Below, piece after piece: positions 25,476 through 37,107 of a stretch of 46,708 nt of DNA. This stretch comes from Candidatus Contendobacter odensis Run_B_J11 (lineage in GTDB: Bacteria > Pseudomonadota > Gammaproteobacteria > Competibacterales > Competibacteraceae), in assembly GCF_000531125.1 (NCBI RefSeq), contig NZ_CBTK010000250.1:1-46708 (forward strand). Reading direction: 5' to 3'. Under the pieces are notes generated by a model that was given only the letters and a program-made list of their open reading frames with translations, was not told the origin of the DNA and did not search any database. The position numbers were made by a program, and so were the translations under genes. Position 1 is the stretch's first letter; each line of letters begins with the position of its first letter.

Positions 25476-26903
25476 TCAGTGCCGCCGTTCACAATCCACC
25501 AATGCCTGTTCAGAGCCATATGCCATCGTCTCCCAGCGGTGGTCGTCTTTGCGGGAATAGAAGGAATGATAGGGCGCAACTCCGCCGTGGCCGTGGCCGA
25601 GCAGCAGGTTGGCAATGTCAAACAAGGCTTGCCGCGCCCCGCGATAGCCGATCCAGGTGCGCTGGTAGCCGCCCAGTTGATCGTAAAGCGGGAAACCAGC
25701 CCGCAATAACGGAATGCCTAGCCGTTGTGCGGTGTCCACCGCGTGGGAATTCCCGATCAGCAATTCCGCATCGCCCTGGCGCGCCCAGGTTTCCAGGTCT
25801 TCCAGATCGCCGATTTGCACCTGAGCCAGCGGGGTTCGTTCCAACACCGCAGCACGATCCGATGCCACCGCCGCCACCACTTCCGCGCCCATTTCCGCCA
25901 GCCATTGGCTGAAGGCATGCAGCAGATCGGGGTCGGCGGCGAGGGCGATGCGGGCCTGGCCGAGCATGAAATGGGTGTCGAGCATGGCGTCCAGCAACTG
26001 CGCCCGCTGCCGCGCCAGTCGCGCCGGCACCGCGTGCCCGGCGATGCCGGCTAAAGTCATTACCAACTGATCGTTGGCGGCCAGTCCCAGCAGGTGATCG
26101 AAACGATGCAGCGGGACGCCAGTGCGCTCATACAGCAGATCGGCGACGGGATACAGCGAGGCACCGATAACCAAGGTAGCGACGGCATTGCCTAAGGTGG
26201 TGAAGGCGTTGACCGACAGGCCACCCACCGTAACCGGCTTGAAATCCTCCGGGTCGAGATGGCCGTCCAGTGAATCGGCGAGGTCCGGAATCATGACCGG
26301 ATGCAGGCCGAAACTCTCGATCAGTTCGCGCAAGGCTTCCACATCGCCCGGAGTCAGCAGCGAACCGCACAGCACGTTGACCTGTCGCGTCCGGCAGCCA
26401 AGACGGGTTTCTTTCACCGTCGCGGCGGGCACCCATTCGCTGATCATTGCCCGCAGCGCAGCCGCGTAACCGCTCTCCAGGCAACCGCTGAAATCCGGGG
26501 TATTGACTGGAATGATCCGCACCGCCTGAAATTCGGGATGCAGCTCACGGAAGGTCTTGAGTACCCGAACAATGTCGGTGCCCTGGGCTTCGGACAGGCC
26601 AGTGGTCAGCAAGCCAATTGCGGCGGGCCGGTTTTTTTCGCAAACGGTTTTCAGCGCCTCGATCACATTATCGTCCGCGCCCATCACACTGCTGATCGGG
26701 TCCATCGCGGTGGTCTGCAACGGAATCGGTTCGCGGAAATGGCGAACGAAGAAGACCTTGGCGAAAGCGGTGCAGCCTTGCGCGCCGTGCAGCAGTGGCA
26801 TGGCCCGCTCCAATCCCAGCACCGCCAGACTGGCGCCCATCGCCTGACTGGTTTTCAGCGGACTGACCGACAGCGCTTTACTGCGGCGGATGATTTCAGC
26901 CAT
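25476..26903 (-). CDS. nifN: NifN, FeMo-cofactor scaffold beta subunit
   Basis: 475 residues, homologous to NifK. The N-terminus [19 protein letters not shown] and the [21 protein letters not shown] stretch are diagnostic of NifN. With NifE it forms the heterotetramer on which the Fe-S precursor is converted to FeMo-co with Mo and homocitrate. It overlaps the nifE stop by 8 bases, which indicates coupled translation. Confidence 0.95.
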   Translation of the reverse strand: MAEIIRRSKALSVSPLKTSQAMGASLAVLGLERAMPLLHGAQGCTAFAKVFFVRHFREPIPLQTTAMDPISSVMGADDNVIEALKTVCEKNRPAAIGLLTTGLSEAQGTDIVRVLKTFRELHPEFQAVRIIPVNTPDFSGCLESGYAAALRAMISEWVPAATVKETRLGCRTRQVNVLCGSLLTPGDVEALRELIESFGLHPVMIPDLADSLDGHLDPEDFKPVTVGGLSVNAFTTLGNAVATLVIGASLYPVADLLYERTGVPLHRFDHLLGLAANDQLVMTLAGIAGHAVPARLARQRAQLLDAMLDTHFMLGQARIALAADPDLLHAFSQWLAEMGAEVVAAVASDRAAVLERTPLAQVQIGDLEDLETWARQGDAELLIGNSHAVDTAQRLGIPLLRAGFPLYDQLGGYQRTWIGYRGARQALFDIANLLLGHGHGGVAPYHSFYSRKDDHRWETMAYGSEQALVDCERRH

Positions 26904-28296
26904 GACGGGCCTCCAGCGCGATCAGGTCCCACGGCGCGGGACGGCGTACCGCATCCCAGACCGGATTTTCCACCGTCCGCGCAATCTGCCGCGCCAGTTC
27001 CACCATGCCGCGATAACCGGCATAGGCAAATTCGCGCTCCTGATTGATGTCGAGAAACGGCAGGCGGGCCTTGAGCGCGGTGTACATGTTGCGCCCGCCC
27101 GCAATGAGCAAATCGGCCTGATATTCCTTGGACAGCGCCAGCAATTCACGCGGATTGCCGTCCTCAATCATCCGGGCGTCCTCGCCCATCAATTCGCGGA
27201 TGCGGGCCTTATCTTCTTCAGTGGATTTCTTGGTGCCGGTAGCGACCACGGTAATCCCCAAATCCTGTAGCGCCGACACGATGGACCAGGATTTGACCCC
27301 GCCGGTGTAGAGCAGCGCCCGCTTACCGTGCAGCCGTTGCCGCCACGGCTCCAGCGCACTATCGGCGCTGGCTTCTTCACGGGCGATCACCGCTTCGGTG
27401 CGTTGACTTAAATTGGGATCGCCGATCAGGCGGGCGATGTCGCGCAGGGCTTGCGACACATCGCGCACCCCGTAAAAACTGCCCTCGAACCAGGGGGTGC
27501 CAAAGCGTTCCTTGAGTTTGCGGGCGACGTTAAGCATGGCCCGCGAGCAGACGATCATGTTGACTTCGGCGCGATGCATGGTTTGCACCTCACGAAAGCG
27601 GGTATCGCCGGACAGCGTACACAGCACCCGCAAACCCAGTTCATCGAACAGCGGCAGCACCCGCCACAGTTCGCCGGCGATGTTGTATTCGCCGATTAAA
27701 TTAATGTCATGCACCTTCAAATCAGGCCGCGCCGGATCGACCGGCGGCGGCGATGGTTCGCAGGTGCCGACCACGTACTGCACCATCACTTCACCGGCAA
27801 TGCGGTTGCCCAGATTCTTGCTGCCGTAGAAACCAGCGGAATCCACCGGTACTACCGGCACCCCCCAGCGCTGTTCCGCCGCTTTGCAGATAGCGGGCAG
27901 ATCATCACCGATCAAGGCGGTTACGCAGGTGCTGTAAACGAACACCGCCGCAGGCTGGTAGCGATCAATCGCCTGCTTGACGGCATGAAACAGCCGCTTC
28001 TCGCCACGCCCCATGATTACGTCCTGCTCGCTGAGGTCAGTGGTCATCCCCAGCCGGTACAAAGCCGGGCCGGTGGAACGAGCGCCCCGGTTATCCCAGG
28101 AACTGCCAGCGCAGGCGATAGGGCCGTGAACGATATGCGCGACATCGGCAATCGGTAACAAGGCGATCTGAGCGCCGTCAAAGGCGCAACCGCCCGCCGA
28201 GGCACCCGGTTTGGGACGGGCGCAGCCGGATTTGGCCTTGAGGTTGTGATCGCAGGCCGGTTCATCGCGCAGAGCGGCCAGATCGCTGGGTTTCAT
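26896..28296 (-). CDS. nifE: NifE, FeMo-cofactor scaffold alpha subunit
   Basis: 466 residues, homologous to NifD. It contains [27 protein letters not shown] and [11 protein letters not shown], which carry the cysteines binding the NifEN clusters, and [13 protein letters not shown] further on. It is the partner of NifN. The gene starts about 105 bases after nifF; that space holds a palindrome and a weak candidate sigma54 site. Confidence 0.95.
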   Translation of the reverse strand: MKPSDLAALRDEPACDHNLKAKSGCARPKPGASAGGCAFDGAQIALLPIADVAHIVHGPIACAGSSWDNRGARSTGPALYRLGMTTDLSEQDVIMGRGEKRLFHAVKQAIDRYQPAAVFVYSTCVTALIGDDLPAICKAAEQRWGVPVVPVDSAGFYGSKNLGNRIAGEVMVQYVVGTCEPSPPPVDPARPDLKVHDINLIGEYNIAGELWRVLPLFDELGLRVLCTLSGDTRFREVQTMHRAEVNMIVCSRAMLNVARKLKERFGTPWFEGSFYGVRDVSQALRDIARLIGDPNLSQRTEAVIAREEASADSALEPWRQRLHGKRALLYTGGVKSWSIVSALQDLGITVVATGTKKSTEEDKARIRELMGEDARMIEDGNPRELLALSKEYQADLLIAGGRNMYTALKARLPFLDINQEREFAYAGYRGMVELARQIARTVENPVWDAVRRPAPWDLIALEARHG

Positions 28297-28324
28297 CGAG
28301 GCGTCCTCGCGGTGGTTGGCGTGG

Positions 28325-28343
28325 AACGGGCATCCTGCCCGTT
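28325..28343. repeat. REP-like palindrome AACGGGCA-TCC-TGCCCGTT
   Basis: A perfect 8-bp stem with a 3-base loop in the nifF-nifE gap. An almost identical copy (loop TCT) lies at 45285-45303. The recurrence suggests a dispersed REP-type repeat more than a gene-specific terminator; on neither strand is it followed by a clear T-run. Confidence 0.6.
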
Positions 28344-28377
28344 ATTGGGTTAGCTAAACGCGGATACGAGCAGACCA

Positions 28378-28393
28378 TACAAGCGATATGCCC
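28378..28393 (-). promoter_or_regulatory. weak candidate sigma54 promoter before nifE
   Basis: Read on the minus strand, GGGCAT-N5-TTGTA resembles the -24/-12 consensus TGGCAC-N5-TTGCA, but the -12 GC is GT. It would give a leader of roughly 70 bases for nifE. The match is marginal, and nifE could simply be read from upstream. Confidence 0.22.
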
Positions 28394-28401
28394 GCACAAC
28401 T

Positions 28402-28965
<564 letters not shown>

Positions 28966-29232
28966 TCAGGAATTCAGCACCGTCGCCAGCACCACACCGG
29001 TGGCTTTCTGGGTATCGGCGGTGAGATGTAGGCAGGTCTGCCGGCCATCCACCAGGTAGACGTTGAAATCGGCACCGCTGACGACCGGTTCAACCGTGGT
29101 GATGTCGTCATCCAGGCAACTGGCGAAATAGACGCTGGGATAGATCCGCCGCAAGTGGGTCAGCGTGTTTGGATTGATCCCCTCGGCGGTGGCGAGTCGG
29201 GCAATATCAGTCAGTTGGCGCGGGGTAATCAT
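28966..29232 (-). CDS. small conserved nif-cluster protein (DUF6129-like)
   Basis: 88 residues (MITPRQLTDIARLATAEGIN and so on) with FASCLDDDI and FNVYLVDGRQTCLHLT segments. It resembles short proteins of unknown function found beside nifY/nifX in proteobacterial nif clusters, which I believe are classed as DUF6129. Its start overlaps the nifY stop by 4 bases, so it is translationally coupled. No catalytic motif is visible. Confidence 0.7.
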   Translation of the reverse strand: MITPRQLTDIARLATAEGINPNTLTHLRRIYPSVYFASCLDDDITTVEPVVSGADFNVYLVDGRQTCLHLTADTQKATGVVLATVLNS

Positions 29233-29942
29233 GATGCGGCCTCCGCGATGGACGGTTTCGATTCTTCAGCAGCGTGGGCGCGGCGTTTAGCCAGCCAGGG
29301 TGGCGGGTCGCCGGCCAACACCTGTTGCAATTCATGCAGCAGCGCCGAGATCTCCTCGGCCTGTGGGCGCTTGAAGGGATGAACGCCGCTGTTCACGACG
29401 CGAGCGGCGGCGGGACCGCCAATGGACAGCACACACAGCAGATCACAATCGCTGATCAGCGCCACCCGTTCCGCGCTATGGTCCACGCTGAGGCGGGCTA
29501 TAGACGGTGCGGGTCGCACCGCGACCAGCCGTGCTGCGGTCGCCGATACCTGATAAATCAGGAAACGGGCGCAGGAACCAAAATGACCGTCCAGCCGCTC
29601 GCTATTGTTAGAGGCGCAAGCGATCTGAATCGAATCCGGCAATGGGCCATCCTCATAAACTTGAGGAGCCGGGATGGCGGTTTTCGCCGCCGCTTCCTCT
29701 TCGCCATGTAAACGGTCCAGCGCCTGCCGCAGCACGGCGCCATCCATTTCTTCCAGCGCACCATCCGCGCCGGTTTTGAGATCCTTGACCTTCAGGCTGT
29801 TGAGTTTGGCTTCGGTCAGCGGTTCACCCACTATCGCGACCAGCACTCGTAACAGTTGGCCCGGAGTGGTATCCGGCAGTTGCCGTGCCGCCAGGCCGAT
29901 GCGCAGCGCGAGACAATCGGGCAGTGGGCTAGTGTCGTTCAT
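29229..29942 (-). CDS. nifY: NifY, nitrogenase cofactor-handling protein
   Basis: 237 residues. The N-terminal helical domain (LALRIGLAARQLPDTTPGQL...) is followed by a NifX-like FeMo-cofactor-binding domain (IQIACASNNSERLDGHFGSC... through GVHPFKRPQAEEISALLHEL). NifY binds apo-dinitrogenase or FeMo-co and aids cofactor insertion. It overlaps nifT by 4 bases (ATGA). Confidence 0.9.
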   Translation of the reverse strand: MNDTSPLPDCLALRIGLAARQLPDTTPGQLLRVLVAIVGEPLTEAKLNSLKVKDLKTGADGALEEMDGAVLRQALDRLHGEEEAAAKTAIPAPQVYEDGPLPDSIQIACASNNSERLDGHFGSCARFLIYQVSATAARLVAVRPAPSIARLSVDHSAERVALISDCDLLCVLSIGGPAAARVVNSGVHPFKRPQAEEISALLHELQQVLAGDPPPWLAKRRAHAAEESKPSIAEAAS

Positions 29943-30151
29943 AGCCGCTTCACTCGCACCGTCAGGGGCAGCTTGGGCTTTTGCTCCAAGGGTTCGAGAT
30001 AGAACCGCGACCCATCAGATAACTGCATTTCACCACCCCAAGTACCGGGTCCCGCATGTTCCAGCGCGACGACGATTTCTTCGTGATCCTTTTTGGTGAT
30101 GTAAAACACCAGTTCACCGGCTGCGTTGTTCCGTAACATGACGTTTGGCAT
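29939..30151 (-). CDS. nifT: NifT/FixU family protein
   Basis: 70 residues (MPNVMLRNNAAGELVFYITK and so on). It is the small beta-rich NifT protein that regularly follows nifK; its molecular role is unclear. Coupled to nifY by overlapping stop and start codons. About 67 bases separate it from nifK, including a C/G-rich hairpin. Confidence 0.92.
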   Translation of the reverse strand: MPNVMLRNNAAGELVFYITKKDHEEIVVALEHAGPGTWGGEMQLSDGSRFYLEPLEQKPKLPLTVRVKRL

Positions 30152-30178
30152 GGCTGCATTCTCCTGAAACCCTCGACG

Positions 30179-30198
30179 CCCCCTTTATCCAAAGGGGG
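30179..30198 (-). repeat. hairpin between nifK and nifT
   Basis: CCCCCTTT-ATCC-AAAGGGGG, an 8-bp perfect stem with a 4-base loop. On the minus strand it is not followed by a T-run, so it looks like an mRNA-processing or attenuating stem, not a full terminator. It may explain lower expression of nifT-Y downstream of nifHDK. Confidence 0.5.
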
Positions 30199-30218
30199 GG
30201 GATTTTCATGATCCGTCG

Positions 30219-31784
30219 TTAGCGCACCAAATCGAAGGCGTAGTCGGTTTCGCCTAGCGTCATGGTGTCCTGGTCCAGCTTTTCCATCACTGCATTCACC
30301 AGCAGCTTGAGCATGTGCATCGCGCCCTCGTAACCGAGCGTGGTATCACGGTGCAGGTGGTGACGGTCGAACAGCGGGAAGCCCATCCGAATCAGCGGCA
30401 CTTCATGCTCTTTGCCCTTGTGCAGGGTGTCGCGCTGAATGAACTTGCCGTAGGAGTTGCCGATCAGAAAATCGGGTTTGTTGCTGAACACCAGCGAACG
30501 CAGATGCCAGAGATCCTTGCCCACATAGACTTCGGCATCCTGACCGTAGGGCGAGTCCTTGAGCAGCTTGGTGATGTCCTTGGCCCAGCGCTTGTTCGCG
30601 TTGTGACACAACACATGCAGCGGTTCAGCGCCCAGCTCCAGCAGGAATTGGCACATGCCGGTCACAAAGTCGGGATCGCCGAACACTGAGAACCGCTTGC
30701 CGTGCAACCAGGTATGGGAGTCGGTCATCATGTCCAGCAACCGACCCCGCTCCTGAGTTAGTGATTCCGGGATCGGCTTGCCGGTGAGTTCCGAGACCTT
30801 CATCAGGAAATCGTCGGTCCAGCTTAGTCCCATCGGGATGTTGATGGCACTGGCGGGTTGATGCCAGGTGTCTTGCACATACTTCTTGGTCTTGGGCAAC
30901 TGGTACGGTTGCAGCAGCAGGGTGTCAATGGCGTTGGGGGCGTCCTTGATCTGGTCCTGAGTGGTGCCACCCGCGTACATGCGGAATTCGCCGTCGGCGG
31001 GGGTATCGAGTACTTCTTCCGGATCAGACAGGAAGCTGTAAGCCACGCCCATCTCGTTCAGCATCCGCTTGATCACCCGCAGATTGCCCAGATAGCCCTC
31101 AAAGCCGGTCACGATGTTGAGCTTGCCGTTGCTGCCAACGACCTTGTCCTCCATCGTCTTGAGGGTGAAGTAGCTTAAAATTCCTTCCAGCATATTGTCC
31201 CAGCCGGTGGTATGGCTGCCGACGAAGCTGGGGGTATGGGCAAACGGGGTGGGAAAATCCATCGGCACCCGCCCGTCATGCTTGGCATTGGTGATAAAGG
31301 CATTCAAATCATCGCCAATCACTTCAGCCATGCAGGTGGTGGATACGGCGATCATTTCCGGCTGATACATGGCCTTGGAGTTTTCCAACCCCTCGAACAT
31401 ATTCTTTTGCCCGCCGAATACCGCCGCGTCTTCGGTCATCGAGTCGGAAACAGCAGCCACTGGTTCACGGAAATGGCGGTTGAAGTAGGTGCGGAAATAA
31501 GCGACGCAGCCCTGCGAGCCGTGAACATAAGGCAGGGTCTTGTAAAAGCCCAGCGCGCACAACACCGCGCCCAACGGTTGACAGGCTTTAGCCGGGTTGA
31601 TGGTCAGCGCCTGGCGCTGAAAATTGAGTTCCTTGTACGCCTCGGTGGTGGTCCACTGGAACACTTCTTCCAGTTTTTCGGTCGCCGGCGCTTCCTCGAA
31701 CACCCGCTTGCGGGCAAAAGCCTCCTGGTATTCGTCGGTATTGAACAGCGGATAGCCCGGTTTAATCGTTTCGACGTCTTGCAT
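30219..31784 (-). CDS. nifK: NifK, MoFe protein beta chain
   Basis: 521 residues starting MQDVETIKPGYPLF, behind GAGGAT. P-cluster cysteine regions are present: NPAKACQPLGAV, HGSQGCVAYFR and STTCMAEVIGDD. With NifD it forms the alpha2-beta2 dinitrogenase carrying P-cluster and FeMo-co. The start is set at 31784; the upstream in-frame extension is not homologous. The length is typical. Confidence 0.97.
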   Translation of the reverse strand: MQDVETIKPGYPLFNTDEYQEAFARKRVFEEAPATEKLEEVFQWTTTEAYKELNFQRQALTINPAKACQPLGAVLCALGFYKTLPYVHGSQGCVAYFRTYFNRHFREPVAAVSDSMTEDAAVFGGQKNMFEGLENSKAMYQPEMIAVSTTCMAEVIGDDLNAFITNAKHDGRVPMDFPTPFAHTPSFVGSHTTGWDNMLEGILSYFTLKTMEDKVVGSNGKLNIVTGFEGYLGNLRVIKRMLNEMGVAYSFLSDPEEVLDTPADGEFRMYAGGTTQDQIKDAPNAIDTLLLQPYQLPKTKKYVQDTWHQPASAINIPMGLSWTDDFLMKVSELTGKPIPESLTQERGRLLDMMTDSHTWLHGKRFSVFGDPDFVTGMCQFLLELGAEPLHVLCHNANKRWAKDITKLLKDSPYGQDAEVYVGKDLWHLRSLVFSNKPDFLIGNSYGKFIQRDTLHKGKEHEVPLIRMGFPLFDRHHLHRDTTLGYEGAMHMLKLLVNAVMEKLDQDTMTLGETDYAFDLVR

Positions 31785-31810
31785 GACCAAATCCTCGTTA
31801 GCGCGGAGCG

Positions 31811-31843
31811 CATAACCCAACAGGATGAAAATGTTGGGTTATG
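31811..31843 (-). repeat. stem-loop between nifD and nifK
   Basis: CATAACCCAACA (31811-31822) pairs perfectly with TGTTGGGTTATG (31832-31843) around a 9-base loop. It lies in the 87-base nifD-nifK gap, ending 27 bases before the nifK start. There is no T-run. It is probably an mRNA-stability or processing element that sets the nifHD:nifK ratio; that role is inferred. Confidence 0.55.
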
Positions 31844-31871
31844 GCCGATGGCCTCACCCAACCGACAGGTT

Positions 31872-33344
31872 TCAGGCAGCCGACTTTAATGCTTCGGCGC
31901 CGGCGCGCTTCCAGGGAGCCTGCAATTTCTTCCAGCAGGGGTTGTTAATCGTCATGTCCATATCACGGGCAAAAATGGCGAAGCCGTCGTAGCCGTGATA
32001 GGGGCCGGAGTAATCCCACGAATGCATCTGCCGGAACGGAATGCCCATCTTGTGGAACACGTATTTCTCCTTGATGCCAGACCCGATCAGATCGGGTTTC
32101 AGCCGCTCCACGAAGGATTCCAGCTCGAAACTGGTGGCGTCGTCATAAATCAGCGCACCATCCTGCAACTCCTTGAAGGTACGGTCGTAATCATCGTTGT
32201 GAGCAAACTCGTAGCCCGCGCCGATGATTTCCATCCCCAAATCTTCATAGGCGCCAATGACGTGACGGGGCCGCAGGCCGCCGACGAACAGCATCACCCG
32301 CTTGCCTTCCAGCCGGGGACGGTATTTGGCGATAATCGCATCCTGCATCGGCTGATGCCGGGCGATCACCCGCTCGGCGTTCTCCTGGATCGTGCTATCG
32401 AAGAACGCAGCAATCTTGCGCAGGCTGGCGGCGATTTGGGTCGGCCCGAAGAAGTTGTATTCCAGATAGGGAATGCCGTACTTCTCTTCCAGATGGCGGC
32501 TGATGTAATTCATCGAGCGATAGCAATGCAGCAGATTCAGCTTGGCGTGGCGAGTCGTTTGCATTTCCGGGATGGAGCCATCGCCCGACCACTGCGCAAT
32601 CACCCGCAGCCCCATTTCTTCCAGCAACACCCGCGACGACCAGGCGTCGCCGCCGATGTTGTAATCGCCGGTGATCGCCACGTCGTAAGGGGTGGACTCG
32701 AAACTGTTGTCGTCATCGCGATTGTGCAGCACCCAGTCACGCAACGAGTCATTAGCGACATGGTGACCCAGCGACTGCGACACGCCACGGAAACCTTCAC
32801 AGCGCACCGGCACCACCGGCTTGCCAATGTCCTTGGCCGACTTCTTGGCGACCGCTTCAATATCGTCGCCGATCAGGCCGATGGGGCATTCCGACTGCAC
32901 GGTAACGCCCTTGGCCAAGGGAAACAGGGTGTCGATCTCGGCAATCATCTTGGCCAATTTCTTGTCACCGCCGAACACCACATCCTTTTCCTGAAAGTCG
33001 GAGGTGAAGTTCATATCGGCGAACACGTTGACACCGCTGTGGCCGGTGACGTAATTGCGGCGACCGGCGCGGGAGAACTGACCACAGCCGACCGGGCCAT
33101 GCGAGATGTTAACCACATCCTTAATCGGTCCCCACACCACGCCCTTAGCCCCGGCATAGGCGCAACCGCGAGCGGTCATCACGCCGGGCAGTGCTTTCTT
33201 GTTGGCGACGATGCACTTGTTGGACTTTTCCAGGGTGGGGTCGTTGGCCATCAGATGCTTGGCGCGCTGCTTGCCAGTCGCTTCTGGATAGACCTGCAAT
33301 ACTTCCTGGATCAGTTGTTCGGTTTCTTGGCGGTTCATGCTCAT
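31872..33344 (-). CDS. nifD: NifD, MoFe protein alpha chain
   Basis: 490 residues. P-cluster ligands are Cys 61 ([12 protein letters not shown]), Cys 87 ([11 protein letters not shown]) and Cys 153 ([12 protein letters not shown]). The FeMo-co cysteine lies in [12 protein letters not shown], and the His of [19 protein letters not shown] is near the C-terminal end. All mark a Mo-type nitrogenase, not a V or Fe-only type. GGAG precedes the start; ATGs at 33344 and 33338 are both possible. It lies 20 bases after nifH. Confidence 0.97.
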   Translation of the reverse strand: MSMNRQETEQLIQEVLQVYPEATGKQRAKHLMANDPTLEKSNKCIVANKKALPGVMTARGCAYAGAKGVVWGPIKDVVNISHGPVGCGQFSRAGRRNYVTGHSGVNVFADMNFTSDFQEKDVVFGGDKKLAKMIAEIDTLFPLAKGVTVQSECPIGLIGDDIEAVAKKSAKDIGKPVVPVRCEGFRGVSQSLGHHVANDSLRDWVLHNRDDDNSFESTPYDVAITGDYNIGGDAWSSRVLLEEMGLRVIAQWSGDGSIPEMQTTRHAKLNLLHCYRSMNYISRHLEEKYGIPYLEYNFFGPTQIAASLRKIAAFFDSTIQENAERVIARHQPMQDAIIAKYRPRLEGKRVMLFVGGLRPRHVIGAYEDLGMEIIGAGYEFAHNDDYDRTFKELQDGALIYDDATSFELESFVERLKPDLIGSGIKEKYVFHKMGIPFRQMHSWDYSGPYHGYDGFAIFARDMDMTINNPCWKKLQAPWKRAGAEALKSAA

Positions 33345-33364
33345 GAGGCGATCTCCGGTGAGGT

Positions 33365-34267
<903 letters not shown>

Positions 34268-34308
34268 CTATCGCTGAATACGAAGTTTTTACTTTCACTA
34301 CTCACTCT

Positions 34309-34324
34309 TCAACACTCATGCCAA
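34309..34324 (-). promoter_or_regulatory. sigma54-type promoter of nifH
   Basis: Read on the minus strand: TTGGCAT-GAGTG-TTGA. GG is followed after 10 bases by GA, so the -24 element is good and the -12 lacks the last C. A start about 43 bases before the nifH ATG would be expected. An A/T-rich stretch lies between this and the NifA site, compatible with looping. Confidence 0.55.
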
Positions 34325-34398
34325 ACCCAAAAAAGAAATCAACATGATGATTTTTTGATATTTTTTTTTCAGGTTCCCATCAGAATACAGTGGCATAG

Positions 34399-35268
34399 AT
34401 GACAAACGTGGCGTCTTGTGCGGTTAGTGACAATCTCGACATTCCCTGCGATCCCCGGTTACCCAGGGAAGCGTACCTGTCGATTAATCATTGCAATCTG
34501 CCGGCGGCGATCCTCGGTGGATTGACGTTCCAGCGCCATCCCGCGCCGTTACTGCTGGATGGGGTCGCGGAGCTGCATGTCCGCCTGTTCCGGCGGTTGG
34601 CGGTTCTGGCGGAACCCGAAGCGCGGGCGCAACAATTCATGGACTATGTGACGGTGTATTTCCGGCTGGAGGCGCTGGAAGAAGTAGGACTGACGCCGGG
34701 ACGGCCTAAGTCCAAATTACGCGGGCGGGCGGATTATTTACGCATGGTGCGCGGCTGGGCCTTCGACACCGACAGCCGGGAAGGGGCGGTACTCAAGGGG
34801 TGGGTGGAATCGCGCTTCGGTCTGCTGACCCGTTACCACGGCGGCCTGCTCAATGACCGCGCTAACGATACCTATCTGCATTTTATGGAGGCGCGCAGTC
34901 ATGGCCTCTACAACACCAATGCCCTGGAAGCGCAACTGGACCTGCTCTATACCTACTGCCAGTATGAGTTGTATCGGCAGCAGCTACCGGAACAGACGCA
35001 TCTCACCCTGTATCGCGGCTTCAACCGGTTCAGCGATGATCAGGTGTTGCATCAGGCCGACCGGCGCCGTTGGGTCGTGCTGCTCAACAACCTCAGCTCC
35101 TTCAGCACCCAGCGTGAGCGTGCCGAAGAATTTGGCGATCATCTGCTGCGGGCGCAGGTGCCGATCAGCAAGGTGTTTTTTTACAACCGGGTATTGCCAG
35201 GAATGCTCAAGGGTGAAGATGAGTACGTGGTGATCGGCGGGATTTACGACGTAGAGCGGTTAGCGTAG
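34399..35268 (+). CDS. draT: DraT, NAD-dinitrogenase-reductase ADP-ribosyltransferase
   Basis: 289 residues matching DraT, with LPREAYLSINHCNLPAAILG, LTFQRHPAPL and LTLYRGFNRFSD. DraT transfers ADP-ribose from NAD+ to NifH Arg 101 (100 without Met), switching nitrogenase off on ammonium or darkness. It is divergent from nifH with only 143 bases between. The removing enzyme DraG is not in this window; the next gene is a histidine kinase. No strong ribosome-binding site is visible at 34399, but homology extends almost to it. Confidence 0.93.
   Translation: MTNVASCAVSDNLDIPCDPRLPREAYLSINHCNLPAAILGGLTFQRHPAPLLLDGVAELHVRLFRRLAVLAEPEARAQQFMDYVTVYFRLEALEEVGLTPGRPKSKLRGRADYLRMVRGWAFDTDSREGAVLKGWVESRFGLLTRYHGGLLNDRANDTYLHFMEARSHGLYNTNALEAQLDLLYTYCQYELYRQQLPEQTHLTLYRGFNRFSDDQVLHQADRRRWVVLLNNLSSFSTQRERAEEFGDHLLRAQVPISKVFFYNRVLPGMLKGEDEYVVIGGIYDVERLA
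34417..34432. promoter_or_regulatory. NifA upstream activator sequence
   Basis: TGT-GCGGTTAGTG-ACA is an exact TGT-N10-ACA NifA-binding consensus, about 95 bp upstream of the nifH -24 element, a normal distance. It lies inside the first codons of draT. The motif is short, so chance occurrence must be considered. Confidence 0.55.
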
Positions 35269-35289
35269 CCATAGCAGAAAAGGTGCGAT

Positions 35290-37074
35290 ATGACGCAGGA
35301 TGATCAAGGTGGAGCAAAAAATCTCAGGGAAAAAGCAGAAACCAGCGCTTCGGGGCGCTACCTGGAGATGCCGGAGCTTTCGAGCGATCAGGCCCGCAAG
35401 CTGTTTCATAAACTTCAGGTTCACCAGATTGAACTGGAGATTCAGAACGAAGAGTTGCGCCGCATCATGGGGGAGCTGGAACAGTCGCGTAATCAGTTTT
35501 CCCTGCTGTTTCACCAGGCGCCGATTGGCTATCTGGTTCTCAATGAGGTAGGACTGATTTATGAGGCTAATGAAACCTTTTGCCGCATGATCAGCTACAC
35601 CCGGGATCAGTTAATGGGTAGCCCATTTGCCGAGTGCATGGAAGGCGATGATCGTGGCGTGTTTCTGGCGCGTTATCGGGCGCTCTTCAAGAATCCAGCA
35701 GAGAAGAGTCTTGAAGCGCTGATCCGGCGTAATCAGGGTCCGGCGTTTTATGCGCATATGGAAGGCGCGATCATCCATACGATTTTGGGGCGTAATCAGA
35801 ATAACAATACGCCCCTGTTGCTGCTGGCGGTCACGGATATCACCGAGCGCAAGTGGGCTGAGGAAAAGCGGTTGCAGTTGGAGCGCCAGTTGCAGCAGAC
35901 CCAGAAACTGGAAAGCCTGGGCGTACTGGCGGGTGGCATCGCCCATGATTTCAATAACCTGCTGGCGATTATCCTGGGTAATGCCAGTTTGGCGCTGGAT
36001 GATTTGCCCCACCTGTCTCCCGCCCGCGAGAACCTGAGCGCGATTGAAGCGACCTCATTGCGCGCCGCTGAACTGTGCCGTCAGATGCTGGCGTATTCGG
36101 GCAAGGGCCGGTTCGCTATTGAAAACATCCGGCTTGGGGCGCTGATCGGAGAAATGGTGTCCCTGCTCAAATCTTCACTGTCGAAGAAGGCGGTGCTGAA
36201 CCTGAATCTGAAGGAGCCGCTGCCTCCGCTGCGTGGCGACCCCAGCCAGATCCGCCAGGTGGTGATGAATCTGGTCATCAACGCTTCCGAGGCGATTGGT
36301 GAACGCAGTGGCGTGGTTACCATTTCAACCGGGGTCATGGAATGCTCGCACGAATACCTGGGCGATGTTTATCTGGACGAGCGGTTGACGGAAGGTTCTT
36401 ATGTGTGGCTGCAAATCGCCGATACCGGGTGCGGCATGGACCCGGAAACGCAGCGGCGGATCTTCGAGCCGTTTTTTACTACCAAATTCACCGGTCGGGG
36501 TCTGGGTCTGTCGGCAGTGATCGGCATTGTGCGGGGTCATCGCGGCACCCTGAAGGTATACAGTAAGCCGAACAAGGGTACGACGATCAAGCTGTTGTTC
36601 CCAATCACAACTGAGGAAGCGATGCCGGTCGATACTTATGATGGGGTGGTGCCGAGCGACTGGAAAGGGACGGGCATCATCCTGCTGGTGGATGATGAGG
36701 AGTCGATCCGGGCCATGGGCAACCGGATGCTGGAACGGCTGGGATTCCAGGTTCTGGCAGCGGCGGACGGGCGGGCAGCGCTGGAAATTTACCGCACCCG
36801 GCGCGAGGAAATTGCCCTGGTGTTGCTCGACCTGACCATGCCCCACATGGATGGCGCGGAAACCTTCCGCGAACTGCGCCGGATCGATCCGGCGGTGCGG
36901 GTGGTGATGTCGAGCGGCTACACCGAAAGCGAGATTGCCCCGCGGTTCGCCGGTGATCGGCTGTCCGGCTTTCTGCAAAAACCCTACGCACTGTATGCGC
37001 TGGCTCAGTGCTTGCGCGGCGCACTCAGCGGCAGCGATCTGGTGAGGGGCAAAGATGCAAGTTCGCCGGCATAA
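35290..37074 (+). CDS. PAS hybrid histidine kinase with receiver domain
   Basis: 594 residues, no transmembrane segment, so cytoplasmic. A coiled-coil N-terminus (HKLQVHQIELEIQNEELRR) is followed by a PAS domain (about 75-200), a HisKA with His 219 (GGIAHDFNNLLA) and an HATPase with NLVINASEAIGE, DTGCGMD and GRGLGLSAV. The C-terminal receiver has phospho-acceptor Asp 514 (LLDLTMPHMDG). This is the NtrB/HWE-like 'HDFNN' class. It starts 21 bases after draT, so it may be co-transcribed. A CheY-like protein is encoded convergently 33 bases away. Confidence 0.9.
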   Translation: MTQDDQGGAKNLREKAETSASGRYLEMPELSSDQARKLFHKLQVHQIELEIQNEELRRIMGELEQSRNQFSLLFHQAPIGYLVLNEVGLIYEANETFCRMISYTRDQLMGSPFAECMEGDDRGVFLARYRALFKNPAEKSLEALIRRNQGPAFYAHMEGAIIHTILGRNQNNNTPLLLLAVTDITERKWAEEKRLQLERQLQQTQKLESLGVLAGGIAHDFNNLLAIILGNASLALDDLPHLSPARENLSAIEATSLRAAELCRQMLAYSGKGRFAIENIRLGALIGEMVSLLKSSLSKKAVLNLNLKEPLPPLRGDPSQIRQVVMNLVINASEAIGERSGVVTISTGVMECSHEYLGDVYLDERLTEGSYVWLQIADTGCGMDPETQRRIFEPFFTTKFTGRGLGLSAVIGIVRGHRGTLKVYSKPNKGTTIKLLFPITTEEAMPVDTYDGVVPSDWKGTGIILLVDDEESIRAMGNRMLERLGFQVLAAADGRAALEIYRTRREEIALVLLDLTMPHMDGAETFRELRRIDPAVRVVMSSGYTESEIAPRFAGDRLSGFLQKPYALYALAQCLRGALSGSDLVRGKDASSPA

Positions 37075-37107
37075 CCGGGCGGGGCGACTGCGGGGCGGCC
37101 AGGCCAT

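Noticed and set aside
36325-37107. 260-codon frame on the minus strand
   Set aside because: Antisense to the hybrid kinase's ATPase and receiver domains, which are clearly coding.
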